This document shows positions 1-11,765 of a DNA stretch of 64,000 nucleotides, in pieces. The translations under genes and the position numbers were made by a program. This DNA is from Tubulanus polymorphus (Eukaryota; Nemertea; Palaeonemertea; Tubulaniformes; Tubulanidae), in assembly GCF_964204645.1 (NCBI RefSeq), contig NC_134030.1, positions 19,783,110 through 19,847,109 on the forward strand. The letters are read 5' to 3'. The notes under the pieces are model-generated. The model searched no databases. It saw only the letters and a program-made list of their open reading frames with translations, and was not told the origin of the DNA. Position 1 is the stretch's first letter. Each line of letters opens with the position of its first letter.

Positions 1-298
1 TTCTACCGTAATTGATTCGTGTACAATAGATCCGAGATTTTTGAACACGTGTTTTCCAAAATTATTTTCGATAAAAGGATATGTATATAAGTTGCGAGTT
101 GAAAAATGAATTGTGGGACAAAAACGACTTTTTCTAATTATTTTCAAACGGAACATTTTCAATCGATTCAGTTCCACACCCGGTATTGCTGTAACGATAC
201 CCGATATCTGATTCAAAAAGGAATTTGTGTGGTTCCCCGAATGCAAATTATAAATTTGCTGGCATCGACAATTTCTGGTTTTCGGTAATGACCTTTCT

Positions 299-336
299 AT
301 TCCCTAGAATGTCTCTGGACAGGCATACTAGGGAAT
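299..336. repeat. Short perfect-arm hairpin
   Basis: The arms ATTCCCTAG (299-307) and CTAGGGAAT (328-336) are inverted repeats around a 20-base loop. No known regulatory role is evident. Confidence 0.45.
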
Positions 337-504
337 AATCGAGACTTAGAAAACGGCCGTCGGGCCAAGCGGGCGTCCTAGAGTCCTAGGCTCTTCAAGA
401 ACGGGTCCCTCGAACCTTGTTGAAAATTCAGACCGGCCGTGCGTCGAAAATTCCGGTACCTAACGATAACATTTTAATAAACATGTCATCAAAACATGCC
501 CGTC

Positions 505-600
505 GGCACGGCGTGGCGTGGCACGGGATTCGAACCCTCGGGCCAGCCGGAACGCGCGCGCCAAACTGCACCGTAACGTGCTGCCATCTACGGTCGGACG
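505..600 (-). repeat. tRNA-like SINE or tRNA pseudogene candidate
   Basis: On the minus strand a good pol III B box (GGTTCGAATCC, the complement of GGATTCGAACC near 526-536) follows a weaker A-box-like segment (TGGCAGCAC). I could not fold a clean acceptor stem or cloverleaf, so a SINE head or decayed tRNA fits better than a working tRNA gene. Confidence 0.4.
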
Positions 601-1302
601 CGCCGATTACGATTACCGTGTCAACACGTGAAGGAATTCTCATCTCAGGTGAAACAAGTTCTATTCGTAGGATTTATAACCGATTAATCGTCACCTATCA
701 ATCATCAGTGATATCTCAAATAGTCTATCGTTGATTTGATAGTACTTACAGCAGCTGTTATATCAGATAATATCTCAAATATCAACTTTGAAACGGAGCT
801 GTGTTTAGTCTGCGCGAACTACATTCAAAACTCTTACTATATGAGAGTAGTAATTACTCTGTTTACGCCTCATTTACTTCAAGTAATCAAAAAACTCTCA
901 AAATCAGAATAATTTCTAGTTCATTGTCAATTAAACTACAGTTTTTGGTGTAAAATTATTCATGTTGCATTCTCCTTTTGGTAGGCAGGATTTGAGCGGA
1001 ACGACGACTGACGACACGACAACATCCCTTTAGAGACTAAGCCACGGCCCAAAGCCTCCCTGCCATGACCGAGTGCGCCACAGGGACTTGACACAACAGG
1101 GGCGTTGGAAGCAATTTTTGATTGCTGCGACCAAATGCCGATTTTGGACAGGTTCTAAATATTGCCGCGGCGAATTTACTGAATTTCTTCGAAAATGTGA
1201 TATTCAAAGAAAAAAAAACGTCATTCAGTAAATTATTGTAGCCACGGCTTTCACTGCTGCAGTTGCTGCACTTTCAACGCTGCTGCATTCCCAACGCCAC
1301 TG

Positions 1303-1386
1303 CACAAAACGATTTTGACCCCAGTATCCTAGTTAATATATCTAAAAAAGGACTTTTTATGATACTGGGGTCAAAATCCTTTTGTG
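1303..1386. mobile_element. Tiny MITE / inverted-repeat element
   Basis: Arms of about 26 bases (1303-1328 and 1361-1386) are inverted copies with one mismatch, with core GATTTTGACCCCAGTATC, around a 32-base loop. Part of the same motif (GACCCCAGTATCC) recurs near 17850, so it is dispersed. Confidence 0.55.
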
Positions 1387-1884
1387 TCAAAGTCCCAGGT
1401 TTCCCTCAGAAAACTAGTGGCACCGTTCAGATTGCGCGTTGTATAATCGCTGGGCAAAATTTACAGTTGACTATAGCTGAAAAAATCCGGGCTAAAATTG
1501 GATATCTGATTGGTTGATAATGACATCATATTTTAAGCTGCGCATGTAGCTGTGTGCTCGGTCTAGTGTGGCAGGGTTTCCTACCTGCTGGGGGATGATG
1601 TTGTTTTTGGTGCAAACTATCGATCCAAGAGGAGCTTGAGATATCAAGAATGGGAATTTGACAAATATTCTACGAAAAACCTTGGAAACTTAAAGGGGGA
1701 ATTCGGATAATGCTTTTGACCAGGTGTTTCTTTATCAATGAAAAACGAATGAATTATCGCATTTTAAACCTAGAAATTTATCTGATTCACTCGGGGAATT
1801 TTGTTTTATAACATCAGGCAAAACTTGGGTAATTTCTAAATTTACCTGGAAATTAAGCGACCAGCTTGACGGGGTTCCTTTAGC

Positions 1885-2077
1885 CCGTAAAATACCCTAA
1901 CATTCTGGGATTCCTTTGTTCAGGGCAGAAATACCCTAAAATTCTGCCTTTGACACCTACCTCAGGCCCCTAAAATACCCCTAAAATTCTGGGATTCCTT
2001 TGTTCAGGGAAGAAATACCCTAAAATTCTGCCTTTGACACCTACCTCAGGCCCCTAAAATACCCCTAAAATTCTGGA
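1885..2077 (+). repeat. Minisatellite, about 85-bp unit, just over two copies
   Basis: A unit containing CCCTAAAATTCTGGGATTCC, a TTGTTCAGGG segment and a CTTTGACACCTACCTCAGG segment is repeated about 2.3 times. It lies just upstream of the first coding exon of the TALE gene. Confidence 0.75.
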
Positions 2078-2287
2078 AATCATGAATGTGATGCTTTGTA
2101 AAACATCATTATTGCAGGCTGCTATATTCGTTTGAATTGTCTTAAAGTTACTAGCTCAATTCAGGCTGATATTTTCCAGAGAAAAAACCGTAAACGCGAA
2201 TATTTTATTTCTTTCAATTTCAGTCGAAGTTCCATCATTCCGAGGAAAAGCGAGTAACAAAATCAGACGCGTGGATATTGTTAAACG

Positions 2288-5200
2288 ATGTCGGTTGATT
2301 CATCAGCGGGCAGCGCTAGCGCCCCCGGTGGCCAACTGGAGAGATACAAACTGAAGACCAGCGGCGCATCCGGTGCCCGACCGGGGAATTATAGCGAGAA
2401 GTATCAACCGAATATTGGCGGTGGCGCTCCTATCGGCAAAATGCAGAACTATAGAATAAACGGTGGTGGAATCGAGAACTACAAGATGAACAGTGGTGCC
2501 CCTTGTGGTGGAATGGATAACTACAAGTTTAACAGCGGTGCCTCCGATGGTAAAATGGTGAACTACAAGCTCTACGGTGGCGTTCCTGGTGGCAGAATGG
2601 AGAACTATAAGCTGAACGGTGGCGCCCCCGAAGATGAAATCGTTAAGTATAAAACGAACAATATTAGCGACGCCCCTAGAGGCGGCCCAGAGAACTATCG
2701 ATTGAACAACAGCGGCGCCCGTGGTGGCGGACCGGAGAACAACAGGACGTATCAATCGATGTTGAATGATATGAGAGCGAGGGAGGACGGCTATGACTCT
2801 GATCGCGGTAATCAGAAAACGACGATGAAAAAGCCTTCCATCAAGAAAGAACAATACAGATCAAGCACCTCCGAGGTAGGCAACACGTTTTTATATCAGG
2901 GTTCCTCGATTCATTAACCCTTTCAGTGCTGACTAATCAATACCCTATAGTGCTGGAGATAATTTGAAAATTCTAAAAAATTCCACCCTAGTGTGTTGAA
3001 CAACGGGAATACCACTATAGTGCGTCTACACTGCGGTGCGATGTATCGTTAGTTTCTAGGATTTCACTATGTTTGACATGTGCTGCAATTTTTCAAGAGA
3101 GATAATTACTAATTTGCATAATACACCACAGTGCAGTGTACTAGCAAAATCGATCACTGATTTATACACCGCACTGAAAGGGTTAAAAAACTCAACAGAA
3201 AATTATTCATAAAGTGCCTGAAACTCTTGACTTTTAAAATTCTTATAAGCAATACGAAATTGGTGTCTAGTCTATAGTTGTACACAGTAGACTATACCTA
3301 AATTGGTTCATTTACAACCTCCAGGATTTCTTCTATACAAAATAGGTGGTTTTTTGAATCAGAAACCAACTACAGGTAGTGTAAAGGATAAAGACTTTGC
3401 TTACAAAGTATCCATGCTCTTGTGCGATTAAAAATGGCTGCCTTTTAAGATGGCCCCCTACAACATCCTTATTTCATTTATTTTACTGAATTGCCAAAGT
3501 TTTCGCCTAGATTAACTATATTTCACTGAGGTCCTTTGAAGACCATTATCGCCGCCTGGCAGCTATATTGATTCCAATTTTTTTCTCAGGATATATTTCG
3601 TTCGCGCGTCAACACGCCATCTCCGCCGACGACCGACGACGCGGGCGATGATCTGTGCGATTTCATGGCGCCGCTGTCTCCGACGGCGTTTCTCGGCTCC
3701 GACGAACGTCTGCAAAACGACCTCCTGGAGGAGATCTGCTCCGACATCGGCATCAAAGACACGATGGACCTCGACTTGTACGACGTGTCGCGCGACACCG
3801 TACTGCCAAGCGACGACCCCGTTTACGGACACGGCGACTTCCAGCCGTTCAACGCCGCCGACTACAACCAGCAGACGGACGCGAGCGGCGCCCCCTACGG
3901 CGGAACGAAGGACGACGACGAATATTTCCGCGCTCCAGAAGAAGTCTTTCGAGGCGTGGCGACCGATTACGAGATCTACGGTTCAAATCGTCGTTACGAA
4001 ACCGGTCTCGACAAGAACGCGAAAACGGGGCAACAATCGCAGCAGCAGTTGCCCGGCAACGGGTACCGAGCCCCGGAGTCACCGGGCCCGTTACAAAACG
4101 ATGGTTACGTTGCGGATCAGTTCGCAAATGGTTTCGCAAATTTCAAACCGGTTTGCGCCTCGCCTCGTCGACAGTTGTATCCGGGTTCGACGAATAACAG
4201 CCAGTACGGGCAGCAGACGACTAAATGTTTCTCGCACCCAGCAGCAGAGGGCGCCGCGAGAAAATTCGACGGTAACTTTCACAATTTACGGGTGCCGTCT
4301 CCGTCGTCGGCCGCGGTGGCGCCGTCGAATAAGTCGCCGAAACACGTGACGTTTTCGCAGGATTACGAAAAAGGCGACGAAAAACCGTACGATTCGGGGA
4401 AACCCGCGGCAGCGTCGTCGACGACGACGGATAGTTTGCAACAATTGGAATCGTTGACGGCGCGTATTTCGGCGGCGGACGATCGGTCGAAGAGTCCGTC
4501 GACGAGGCTCGCCGATAAATTCTCGCCAGCGCCGAGTCCGTTAGCTTTACCCGAAAACGGAGCGTCCGTGTCGAGTCCGTCGACGTCGGATCAGGAAAAC
4601 CGGCCTCCGTCCGTTTCGATCATCGAACCGCCCTGTCGCGACGAGAAACAGACGGTGGCGCCACCGTCTGCGTCGTCGTCGGGTGGCGGCTGGAATCCGT
4701 TACATTCGATCAAACTCGAGCCGATCGAAAATATACAGAACTCGGTGAAAGCCTCGATGCATCGGTCGATGAGTAATCAGCATCATCGACAAAACTCGGC
4801 TGCAGCTGCCGCGTCAAATATCAACAACAATGGTTTTGATAACACACAGGATGGATTTATTAATCCGGGTACGCAGTTTAGCGCTAACCCGTCGTGCGCG
4901 CAGTTTAATGGTACGCCGCAACAGTTCACGTTTCGAGTCCCGCAGCACGCGGAGTTCGCGTCGCCGCAACACGCGACTGTCAATCGCGTTCCGAAACTCG
5001 AAACGAACGCGCTGTCGTCTTGTAGTTTCGGACAGCAGGGTCGTTTCGTCGGACAGCAGCACCACGGGGCGTCGCAGTTCACGCAGTCGTACGCGGCAGC
5101 ACCGCCGGTGTGCGACGACTGGCAGGGTATGCGCGATTACAACCCGAAAATACGCAAAGCCGGCGCGTCTGAGTCGAGCAGTCCGGTGAAACAGCACCCG

Positions 5201-8200
5201 AAAAAACAGGTGTGCCGTCGGCCCGGGTACGAGGGGGGATATCAGCAGCCGCACGCGGCGTATTTGAATAGCAACGCAGACGGCTGCGCGGACAGCACGC
5301 GTAACTACGGTACCTCCGCGCGCGGTTCACCGGAACCGTGGAAACAAATGTACAATCACACGAACGTGATGGACGCGCAGAAACTGCAATGGCGTTCGAC
5401 CAATCAGCAGCGAGCGGCTGATAGTTACACGGGATATCCGATGGGTCACTCGTTCCAACAACAACAGCATCGGTATCAACCGCCGGTTCCGACCGGTTAC
5501 GATTGTCCCGACGCTGCCGTGGCGGGCGGCGCCGGTTTCAACAATGGCAGCTGTCACGCGTCTGCTCGTCAGTCGTCGTACGCTCGGCAACCGGCGACGC
5601 CGATGATTTACAACCCGGGCGCGAACGCGTTCCAACCGGTCGAACCGGTTTACGGCGTTAAACCGGGCGGATTCACAACCAGCACGCCGCAGATGAATCG
5701 AATCCGACCGCAGATATATCCTCAGAATCATCAGCAGCAGATGCAGCATCAACAACAGATGCAGCAGGCGTCGCTGGATTTCAATCAGAATCAAACTCAA
5801 ACTGACGAATTCAAAGCAAATGTGAACAATTCGACGAAAACGTTCGACGGCGCGCCCTATTGCGCCGATCAGTCGCTAACGCGTAGCAGCATACCGGATA
5901 TGACGACGTCGACCGGCGGCGCCACCTACGGCTCTGCGGCAGACGCGTCGGCGTTCCCGATACCGGCCGGCGGTATGACGCCGCAGCAGACGATGCTGCA
6001 CCAGCTCGTTACGTCCGATCGTTCGAAGGCGTTCCGTTCGCACCCGTTGTTCCCGTTGCTGCGCGATTTGATCATCGCCGACATGAACTTCAACACGCCG
6101 TCGTTCCCCGTGCGTTTGATACTGAATTTGCCGTCGGATTTCAATCGTCTGCTGCAGAACTTCCTGCAACGCAACAAACCGGTGTCGAACCCGTGCAGCG
6201 ACGCCGTCGAGGGCGTCATACTCGACGCGTTGAAGTTCGCTCATCAATCGCTCATGGGTAAGTTAGATTTTGTAACGGTGATAATAACAAATATAGCTGC
6301 AAAGCAGCGATAACGGGTTTTTTTGCTCCTTTCACATCGCGATCAGAGGGAAAAGTTGGAAATCTGGAAAATTCAGGGATTCGGAAAAATCGGGGGGAAA
6401 ACTGAATTTAACAAATTCAAACAAAAAATCTCGGAAAAACAATTGACAACACATTTTTTTTTTTTCAATCTACGCAATTCATGAAAAATAAATTTATTAC
6501 AACCACAAAATTCCTAAGGGGAATTATTTCGTTACAACACGGAAAAATCAGGGAGTTTTTAAATGACCACTTTGTCATAGATATTCAGGGAACATCACAG
6601 CTATTATTTTATAGGATATATGAACACTTGTTGGTTCGATAAATAATAATCGGGCCAGTTGCTCAAAAGTTGGTTACAGTTAACCAGTGGATAGTTGACA
6701 TAGTGACAATTGAAATATCATATGTTGCTATGGTATTTATCCGCCGGTTATCTTTAACCAACTTTTGAGCAACTGGCCCCAGGAGAATAACAATAGTGTT
6801 TCAGCAAAGTAGCAGAAAGCCCGAATGATATTTATTTCATCAGTTACTGAAATACATGATGTGTGTACGATAGTTATCTGTATTACTTGTTATTTTTCCT
6901 GACACAGAGAAAATTCAATCGAAGAAGAAAGAACTGGACGACCAGCCGGGACCGAAACCGACGAGCGTCATTGAAGATTTCTGCGAACGATTTGACCGCG
7001 CTGTCAGAAATTCCTTACAACAGGTTTGTATATATATATATATATATCATCCACTGTAGTTCCATAGAGCAATGGAAATGTGGTCCTTGATTCTTAAAAA
7101 CAATTCAAAACGGAATACGATTTTCAAGGTGCTTGAGTCTCCTTAAGTTTGAGCGAAATGCCCAAAACTCCTTTGAAACTGCTTAGGGGTCATTCATTTA
7201 TTACGTACGCATAGAATTTGAATTTTTCAACCCCCATCCCCCTCTGTACGCAAAGTCGGCCATTTATTCATATACATTAAGCATTACAGTACGCAATTGC
7301 ACTGACCCCTCCCCCTCCCCTAATGCGTACGTAATAAATGAATGACCCCTTAATTTTGAGAAATAGGCCTAGCTTTTAACAGGTCAGCCATTTACCTGGA
7401 TATCAGGAAAAAAGTCGGGGGATTTGCTTTTCTTCTAAGATGTCAGGGAATAATAAAAGGGAAATGGGAATCTGGAATTAAGTGATTACAGTTTCCGTCT
7501 ATGTCTTAGGTTTTTCACTGTTAAGTGTTTGGATTCTTAGCAGATCAAGTCATGGAAAACAACATGCATGTCAGGGGATAGCCAGGGAAAAAGCTAGTCA
7601 TACAAAAGCGGCCACCACCCTGTTTAAGCAAAGATTTGGCCAGGCATTTAGGGAAAGTATTTCGGGTCATATAGTAAACGGTTGTTTTCATTATTTTTCT
7701 AGCCCGATGCGGGAGGACCGATGACATCATCGCCATCGTGTGGAATGCAGAATAACAATTTCAGGTCGGCGTCGGCGGGAGGATTGTTGAAGAGGTTTGA
7801 GGCGCCAGGCGGCGACGCGGCCAGCGTTAAGAGTAGAGATAGTTCGAGCACCGCGACCACATCCGGTCGCAAACACGCCGTACTGCCTAAAGAGGTAAAT
7901 AAATATAATTGATTGTCGGATAACTAAATCCTGCACTAACTGACAATCGAGGATAACACTTATGGCAAGTGAGGATCCACCAGGTGTAGCTAGTGTGCTG
8001 TAGGATATCAACTACTGCGGCCATAGTGTTTTCACTTGTGACAAGTGAGGATCCACCAGGTGTCACTAGTGCGCATTAGGCCATCAACTACTGCAGCAAT
8101 AGAGGATTCCACTTGTGGCAAGTGAGGATCCACCAGGTGTCACTATTGCGGAGTAGGACATCAACTACTGCAGCAATTGAGGATTCCACTTTTTACAAGT

Positions 8201-9193
8201 CATTGAGGATCCACCAGGTGTCGTATGTGTGCAGTAGGACATCAATACTACGGCAATATTGTTTTCACTTGTGACAAGTGAGGATCCACCAGGTGTCGCT
8301 AGTGTGCAGTAGGCCATCAACTACTGTGGCAATAGAGGATTCCACCTGTGACAAGTGAAAATGCACCAGATGTCGCTAGTAGTTATTCAGTCTTCCGCTA
8401 TTCAGTGCCTTCTAGGATTTCAATTAGAATTGTATCAACTATATTTTGAGTGAATTAACAAATTTCGAGTAGAAAAGTGAAACATTTTGATGATACTTGG
8501 ATTTTGGGAGACTTTAAAGTCGTAAATGGGAAATGAATCTCGATATCATTACGGTGGGGCTGATTGTGTTTCATGTTTCGTTTGTAGGCGGTTCAGATAA
8601 TGTTGCAGTGGTTGAAGGAACACCGCGTGAATCCGTATCCGAACGACGACGAGAAGGAAATGTTGATTCATCGCACGAAGTTGACCATATCGCAAATCAA
8701 CTACTGGTTCACGAACGCGCGTCGACGAATACTGCCGAAATGGGCGGCGATGGAAAATCAAGGAGTTGACCCGATTATGGCCAGGTACGACCCAGTTACT
8801 CATTCGTGCGGGTTTAATTTGACTGAATCCAGTTTCACTGTTGTGTGGGTTTAATTTGATTCTGGATCCAGTTTTACAGTTTTGTGGGATTAATTTGAAC
8901 TCTGTATCCAGTTCCACAGTTGTGTGGGTTTAATTTGAACTCTGTATCCAGTTCCACAGTTGTGTGGGTTTAATTTGAACTCTGTATCCAGTTCCACAGT
9001 TGTGTGGGTTTAATTTGAACTCTGTATCCAGCTCCACAGTTGTGTGGGTTTAATTTGAACTCTGTATCCAGTTCCACACTTGTGTGGGTTTAATTTGAAC
9101 TCTGTATCCAGTTCCACAGTTGTGTGGGTTTAATTTGATAGTGAACCCTGTGCCACAGTTGATTTGACACGTTTATTTCTGTGTTGTAGATGA
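2288..9193 (+). CDS. Divergent TALE-class homeobox transcription factor, about 1254 aa
   Basis: Six coding exons, all GT-AG and in phase: 2288-2875, 3590-6257, 6908-7023, 7703-7894, 8588-8784 and 9190-9193 (one base plus the stop TGA). The first exon has an acceptor at 2222 and 65 bases of 5' UTR before the ATG. Residues 1-196 carry degenerate Gly/Asn/Tyr-rich repeats of about 17 aa ([11 protein letters not shown] type). The large exon is Ser/Gln/Pro-rich with Q-runs. A motif beginning [11 protein letters not shown] (about residue 1010) resembles the HPLFPLL start of MEIS-type TALE co-domains. The homeodomain (about 1178-1240) has the TALE three-residue loop (NPYP) and ends [14 protein letters not shown]. 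Tyr and Thr occupy homeodomain positions 47 and 50, where most TALE proteins have Asn and Ile. A nuclear DNA-binding regulator is expected. It is not clearly MEIS, PBX, IRX or TGIF; a spiralian-specific TALE (SPILE-like) is possible. The exons are CpG-rich. Confidence 0.85.
2914..3186. mobile_element. piggyBac-type MITE with TTAA target duplication (copy 1)
   Basis: A 265-bp element (2918-3182) is flanked on both sides by TTAA. Its terminal inverted repeats are CCCTTTCAGTGC and GCACTGAAAGGG. TTAA target sites and CCC-starting ends are characteristic of the piggyBac superfamily. It carries no ORF, so it is non-autonomous. It sits in the first coding intron of the TALE gene; the open frame running out of that exon ends in its TTAA. 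Confidence 0.8.
3187..3589 (+). other. Intron sequence of the TALE gene
   Basis: I see nothing coding. It ends in a pyrimidine tract and acceptor (TTTTTTCTCAG, AG at 3588-3589) leading into the large exon. Confidence 0.5.
6258..6907 (+). other. TALE gene intron containing a MITE
   Basis: The donor is GTAAGT at 6258 and the acceptor ACACAG ends at 6907. About 30 bases near 6287-6317 (TATAGCTGCAAAGCAGCGAT) recur inverted near 28194-28226. A MITE lies at 6652-6780. Confidence 0.6.
6652..6780. mobile_element. MITE with GGGCCAGTTGCTCAAAAG ends
   Basis: The terminal inverted repeats run GGGCCAGTTGCTCAAAAGTT and the complement AACTTTTGAGCAACTGGCCC, extending inward through TGGTTA/TAACCA. The element is about 128 bp with no coding capacity, inside the TALE gene intron. 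Confidence 0.75.
7185..7350. mobile_element. MITE with AGGGGTCATTCATTTATTACG ends
   Basis: About 26 bases at each end are inverted copies (start AGGGGTCATTCATTTATTAC, end GTAATAAATGAATGACCCCT). The total is about 166 bp, with C-rich blocks inside. It lies in the intron between exons 3 and 4 of the TALE gene. No ORF. Confidence 0.75.
7925..8395 (+). repeat. Minisatellite, about 75-80-bp unit, about six copies
   Basis: A unit containing ACTTGTGACAAGTGAGGATC, then CACCAGGTGTCACTAGTG and CATCAACTACTGC, is repeated across the intron just before the homeobox exon. Copies differ by scattered substitutions. Confidence 0.8.
8800..9160 (+). repeat. Minisatellite, 40-bp unit, about eight to nine copies
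   Basis: A unit with TGTGTGGGTTTAATTTGAAC then TCTGTATCCAGTTCCACAGT is nearly perfect in its central copies. It begins directly after the donor of the homeobox exon and fills the last intron. Confidence 0.85.
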
Positions 9194-10695
9194 GAGAGCT
9201 GCTGTTGTTGTTGAGTTATAACTGCTGAACTCTGATGACGTGTGTAAGGTGCTCTGATCAGTCAATTGTGCTAGGATGCGTCTGCTGCTGAGCTCTGCGT
9301 GACCTTCAAAACCAGATCGCAATTGCCAAATTCTATACCATATGCCAAAATACAGTAAGAACGCCCAACTGCTGTGTTAGAATTCTCAAAGGACATATTA
9401 AGCGTTTTGTAAAAATCTTTGTTGTTGGCCGTTTATAAAGACAGTCTTTGTAGGGCGGGCTGAAGATCAATTTTGTGATGCAGTAGGGAGATTGGTGGAG
9501 GGGGCCATCTTTTCCCTGGAATTAATGGGTCGATTAGGTGATGTTACGGAGGGGGTAATGTGAAATTTTGTGATAGATTTTTTGGCGTCTGTGTTGATAT
9601 CCAAGGGACAGCTTTTGAGTCAACAAACTTTTCTCTGATAGAATAACAATTTGACATCTATTTCATAGTGGTTTTAGTGTCGGGATCTTAAAAGGCTGCC
9701 ATCTATTCCCTACGCAGTTCTTAGATCGGTGATGATGTTATATCTAAGGATTCATAAATGCTGTCTATTCTCGAAGTGCCTAGACCAAATTACTAGAGGA
9801 CGATGGTGATGTCATGAGGGGATTTTGAATAGATGAAAATGTCTTCCAATAACGTACCGAATCTGTGATATGTTTGGGCCGGGGGCGGGTCTGGATGGTT
9901 GATTGACGCCTCCTGCATTTCAACGTTTATCATCCTTTTTCGACGGTTGTAATTTTGATACATGAAAATATACAAGATTTTTCTGCTCGCTCTCGTCTAT
10001 ATTGTCGGTTTAGTACCGTTTTGTAAGTTAATTATAAACACAATTTTCTACGTATTTTTGAAAAGCTTTTTTTTTTCGAAAATTTTTATCGCAATCCCGT
10101 ATCACGCAGAGTATATATTGTAAATATGTTTATGTCGTTTTTACAATTTTCAGCGAGTAAAAATAAACTCCGCCTTTCTATGCAAATATCATACAGAAAC
10201 GCCAACTATCGTCGAGATAGCTTATTGTTAAGTTTGCTCCTTTTCGTTGGTACCCAATTCTGATTTTAAAAAGTGCTTGCTTATTACTTTTTCGATATTG
10301 GATTAGCCCCTCCGCTCAGTACAGTACACAAATTTACTTATACGTTTCATTCTACTCCACTTTGAACGGATGTTTTGTAAACCGCCTACTTAGATTTCCC
10401 CAAGGCCTATTCAAGACTCCTCACGCATAATGAAAAAATGCATGAACTTCTTTTTGTATATTGTTAAATAATATTGTTCAATTTTTTGTACAGTTAAAAA
10501 AATCTATTCTAGTCTTTTCTATGCATGCTTAGATATGATGTACATATGTAAATATGGTGTATACATCGAGGTTTTAAACCTGCTTTTTCAAGGTCGTGCG
10601 GTGTATTGATTTTTTCGATACAAGCAGATGCGACTTTTTTGTGTAGATTTTAACCGTTAGAAGTGATCAGTATTGAAGTTATACAATAAACTGAA
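9194..10695 (+). other. Probable 3' UTR of the TALE gene
   Basis: This follows the stop codon at 9191-9193 with no further coding signal. A stretch of about 1.5 kb runs to an AATAAA at 10685-10690, the likely end of the transcript. The extent is inferred. Confidence 0.5.
10685..10690 (+). terminator. Candidate polyadenylation signal of the TALE gene
   Basis: AATAAA in ATACAATAAACTG, about 1.5 kb after the stop. Other AT-rich candidates exist, so transcript data would decide. Confidence 0.4.
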
Positions 10696-10699
10696 TTTT

Positions 10700-11765
10700 A
10701 AATGATTTCATGAATTCTTACGCTGTGGTTTTCGTGAAGGTTTTTTGGACCCATTGAAAGGTCTTTTGGTTTCGAAGCAGTCCAGGGTTCAGTTCCACTG
10801 TTTAGAGTCAACTTGAGTTGAAATAAATTCTCAATCTTACCCAGAACCATATCCTACACTTCTTGTTCACCAGCAATATTAAGGCTTGTAATGAGAAAGG
10901 TGCAGAATTTCTGTGAAACCTAATTGACCTCTGATGGTGAATGAGTCTGAATCATTTTAGTTGACTTCGATGTACCGGTACCCAAGCTCCTAGAGGGCTA
11001 TCGTATTCAATGATTATCAACAATTCCCAATTTAATTGGGCACAATGACCCAGTTATTTTCGACAGATTGCCAGTTCAAGGCCTGTTAACCTGTACTGTG
11101 ATTGTCAGAAGTATCTGAAAATGTTTTTTTATTGTCCCCTGATTGTCAGCAACAGTCACTGAAAATAGCTCACTATCTCCTGATTGTCTTAGGAAATGGT
11201 TAAACTCCCCTGATGGTCAACAGCAACAGTTTCTTCTGTCCCCTGTCATGAAAGGTTGCCTCTGAAAATGGTTTCCTGCCTCTGATTGTCAGCAACAGTC
11301 CAAAAAATGGATGACTTTGCCCTGATTGTCAGGAAAAATCCTGAGAACTACAGAATAAAATATATATACTTTTACTACAAAATTAAAATTCAACTTTATT
11401 TCGAAAACCATACCTTTACTTAAGTACATTTATTTTTTGCATAGGTCGTTGAGTACAAGTATTTGTGATATGGCGATAGACTTTAATACTAATTGTATTT
11501 ATACGATTAAGTTTAAAAGTAAACAGTTGAAATAATTTGTAAAATAAAGTTAAGTTAGGCGGCATTAAAAATTTAATGCGAGAATTATGTCTCAGAAAGC
11601 CCTTTCTGCATCCCTAATCACATGTACACGTAATATGCACGAATATCGGGAAAATTATCCAGGATATTCTCATTCCAGTAATCCAGCTATTCCAGTGAGT
11701 ATTCAACAAAGTTGCGGGTAGCCGATGAACCCTCGTGAAACGTAAGACGAAATAGACAACGTCGT
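10700..11765. other. Intergenic region between TALE and NEMP genes
   Basis: Between about 11090 and 11340 a degenerate short motif (CCCTGATTGTCAG) recurs irregularly. TTTATT at 11396-11401 could be the polyadenylation signal (AATAAA) of the minus-strand NEMP gene. No gene seen. Confidence 0.45.

Larger units (their letters stand above)
1..2222. other. Noncoding stretch upstream of the TALE homeobox gene
   Basis: I see no convincing coding exon here. It holds a short hairpin (299-336), a tRNA-like SINE candidate (about 505-600), a small MITE (1303-1386) and a minisatellite (about 1885-2077). The acceptor ending at 2222 implies at least one noncoding first exon further upstream, which I could not place. 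Confidence 0.5.

Noticed and set aside
2303-2854. Minus-strand open frame of 183 codons opposite the first TALE coding exon
   Set aside because: It is a mirror of the Gly/Asn-rich repeats on the + strand, which has start, acceptor, donor and phase continuity.
2876-2917. Continuation of the first TALE exon to a stop at 2917
   Set aside because: A good GTAGGC donor lies at 2876 and the stop falls in the TTAA flank of a MITE, so this is intron and transposon sequence.
3648-5800. Several Arg-rich frames on both strands over the large TALE exon
   Set aside because: High GC and CpG content removes stops. Only one frame continues through the splice sites and into the homeodomain.
7925-9160. Direct repeats that could be mistaken for a CRISPR array
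   Set aside because: Units are contiguous or nearly so, without unique spacers, in animal introns. They are minisatellites.
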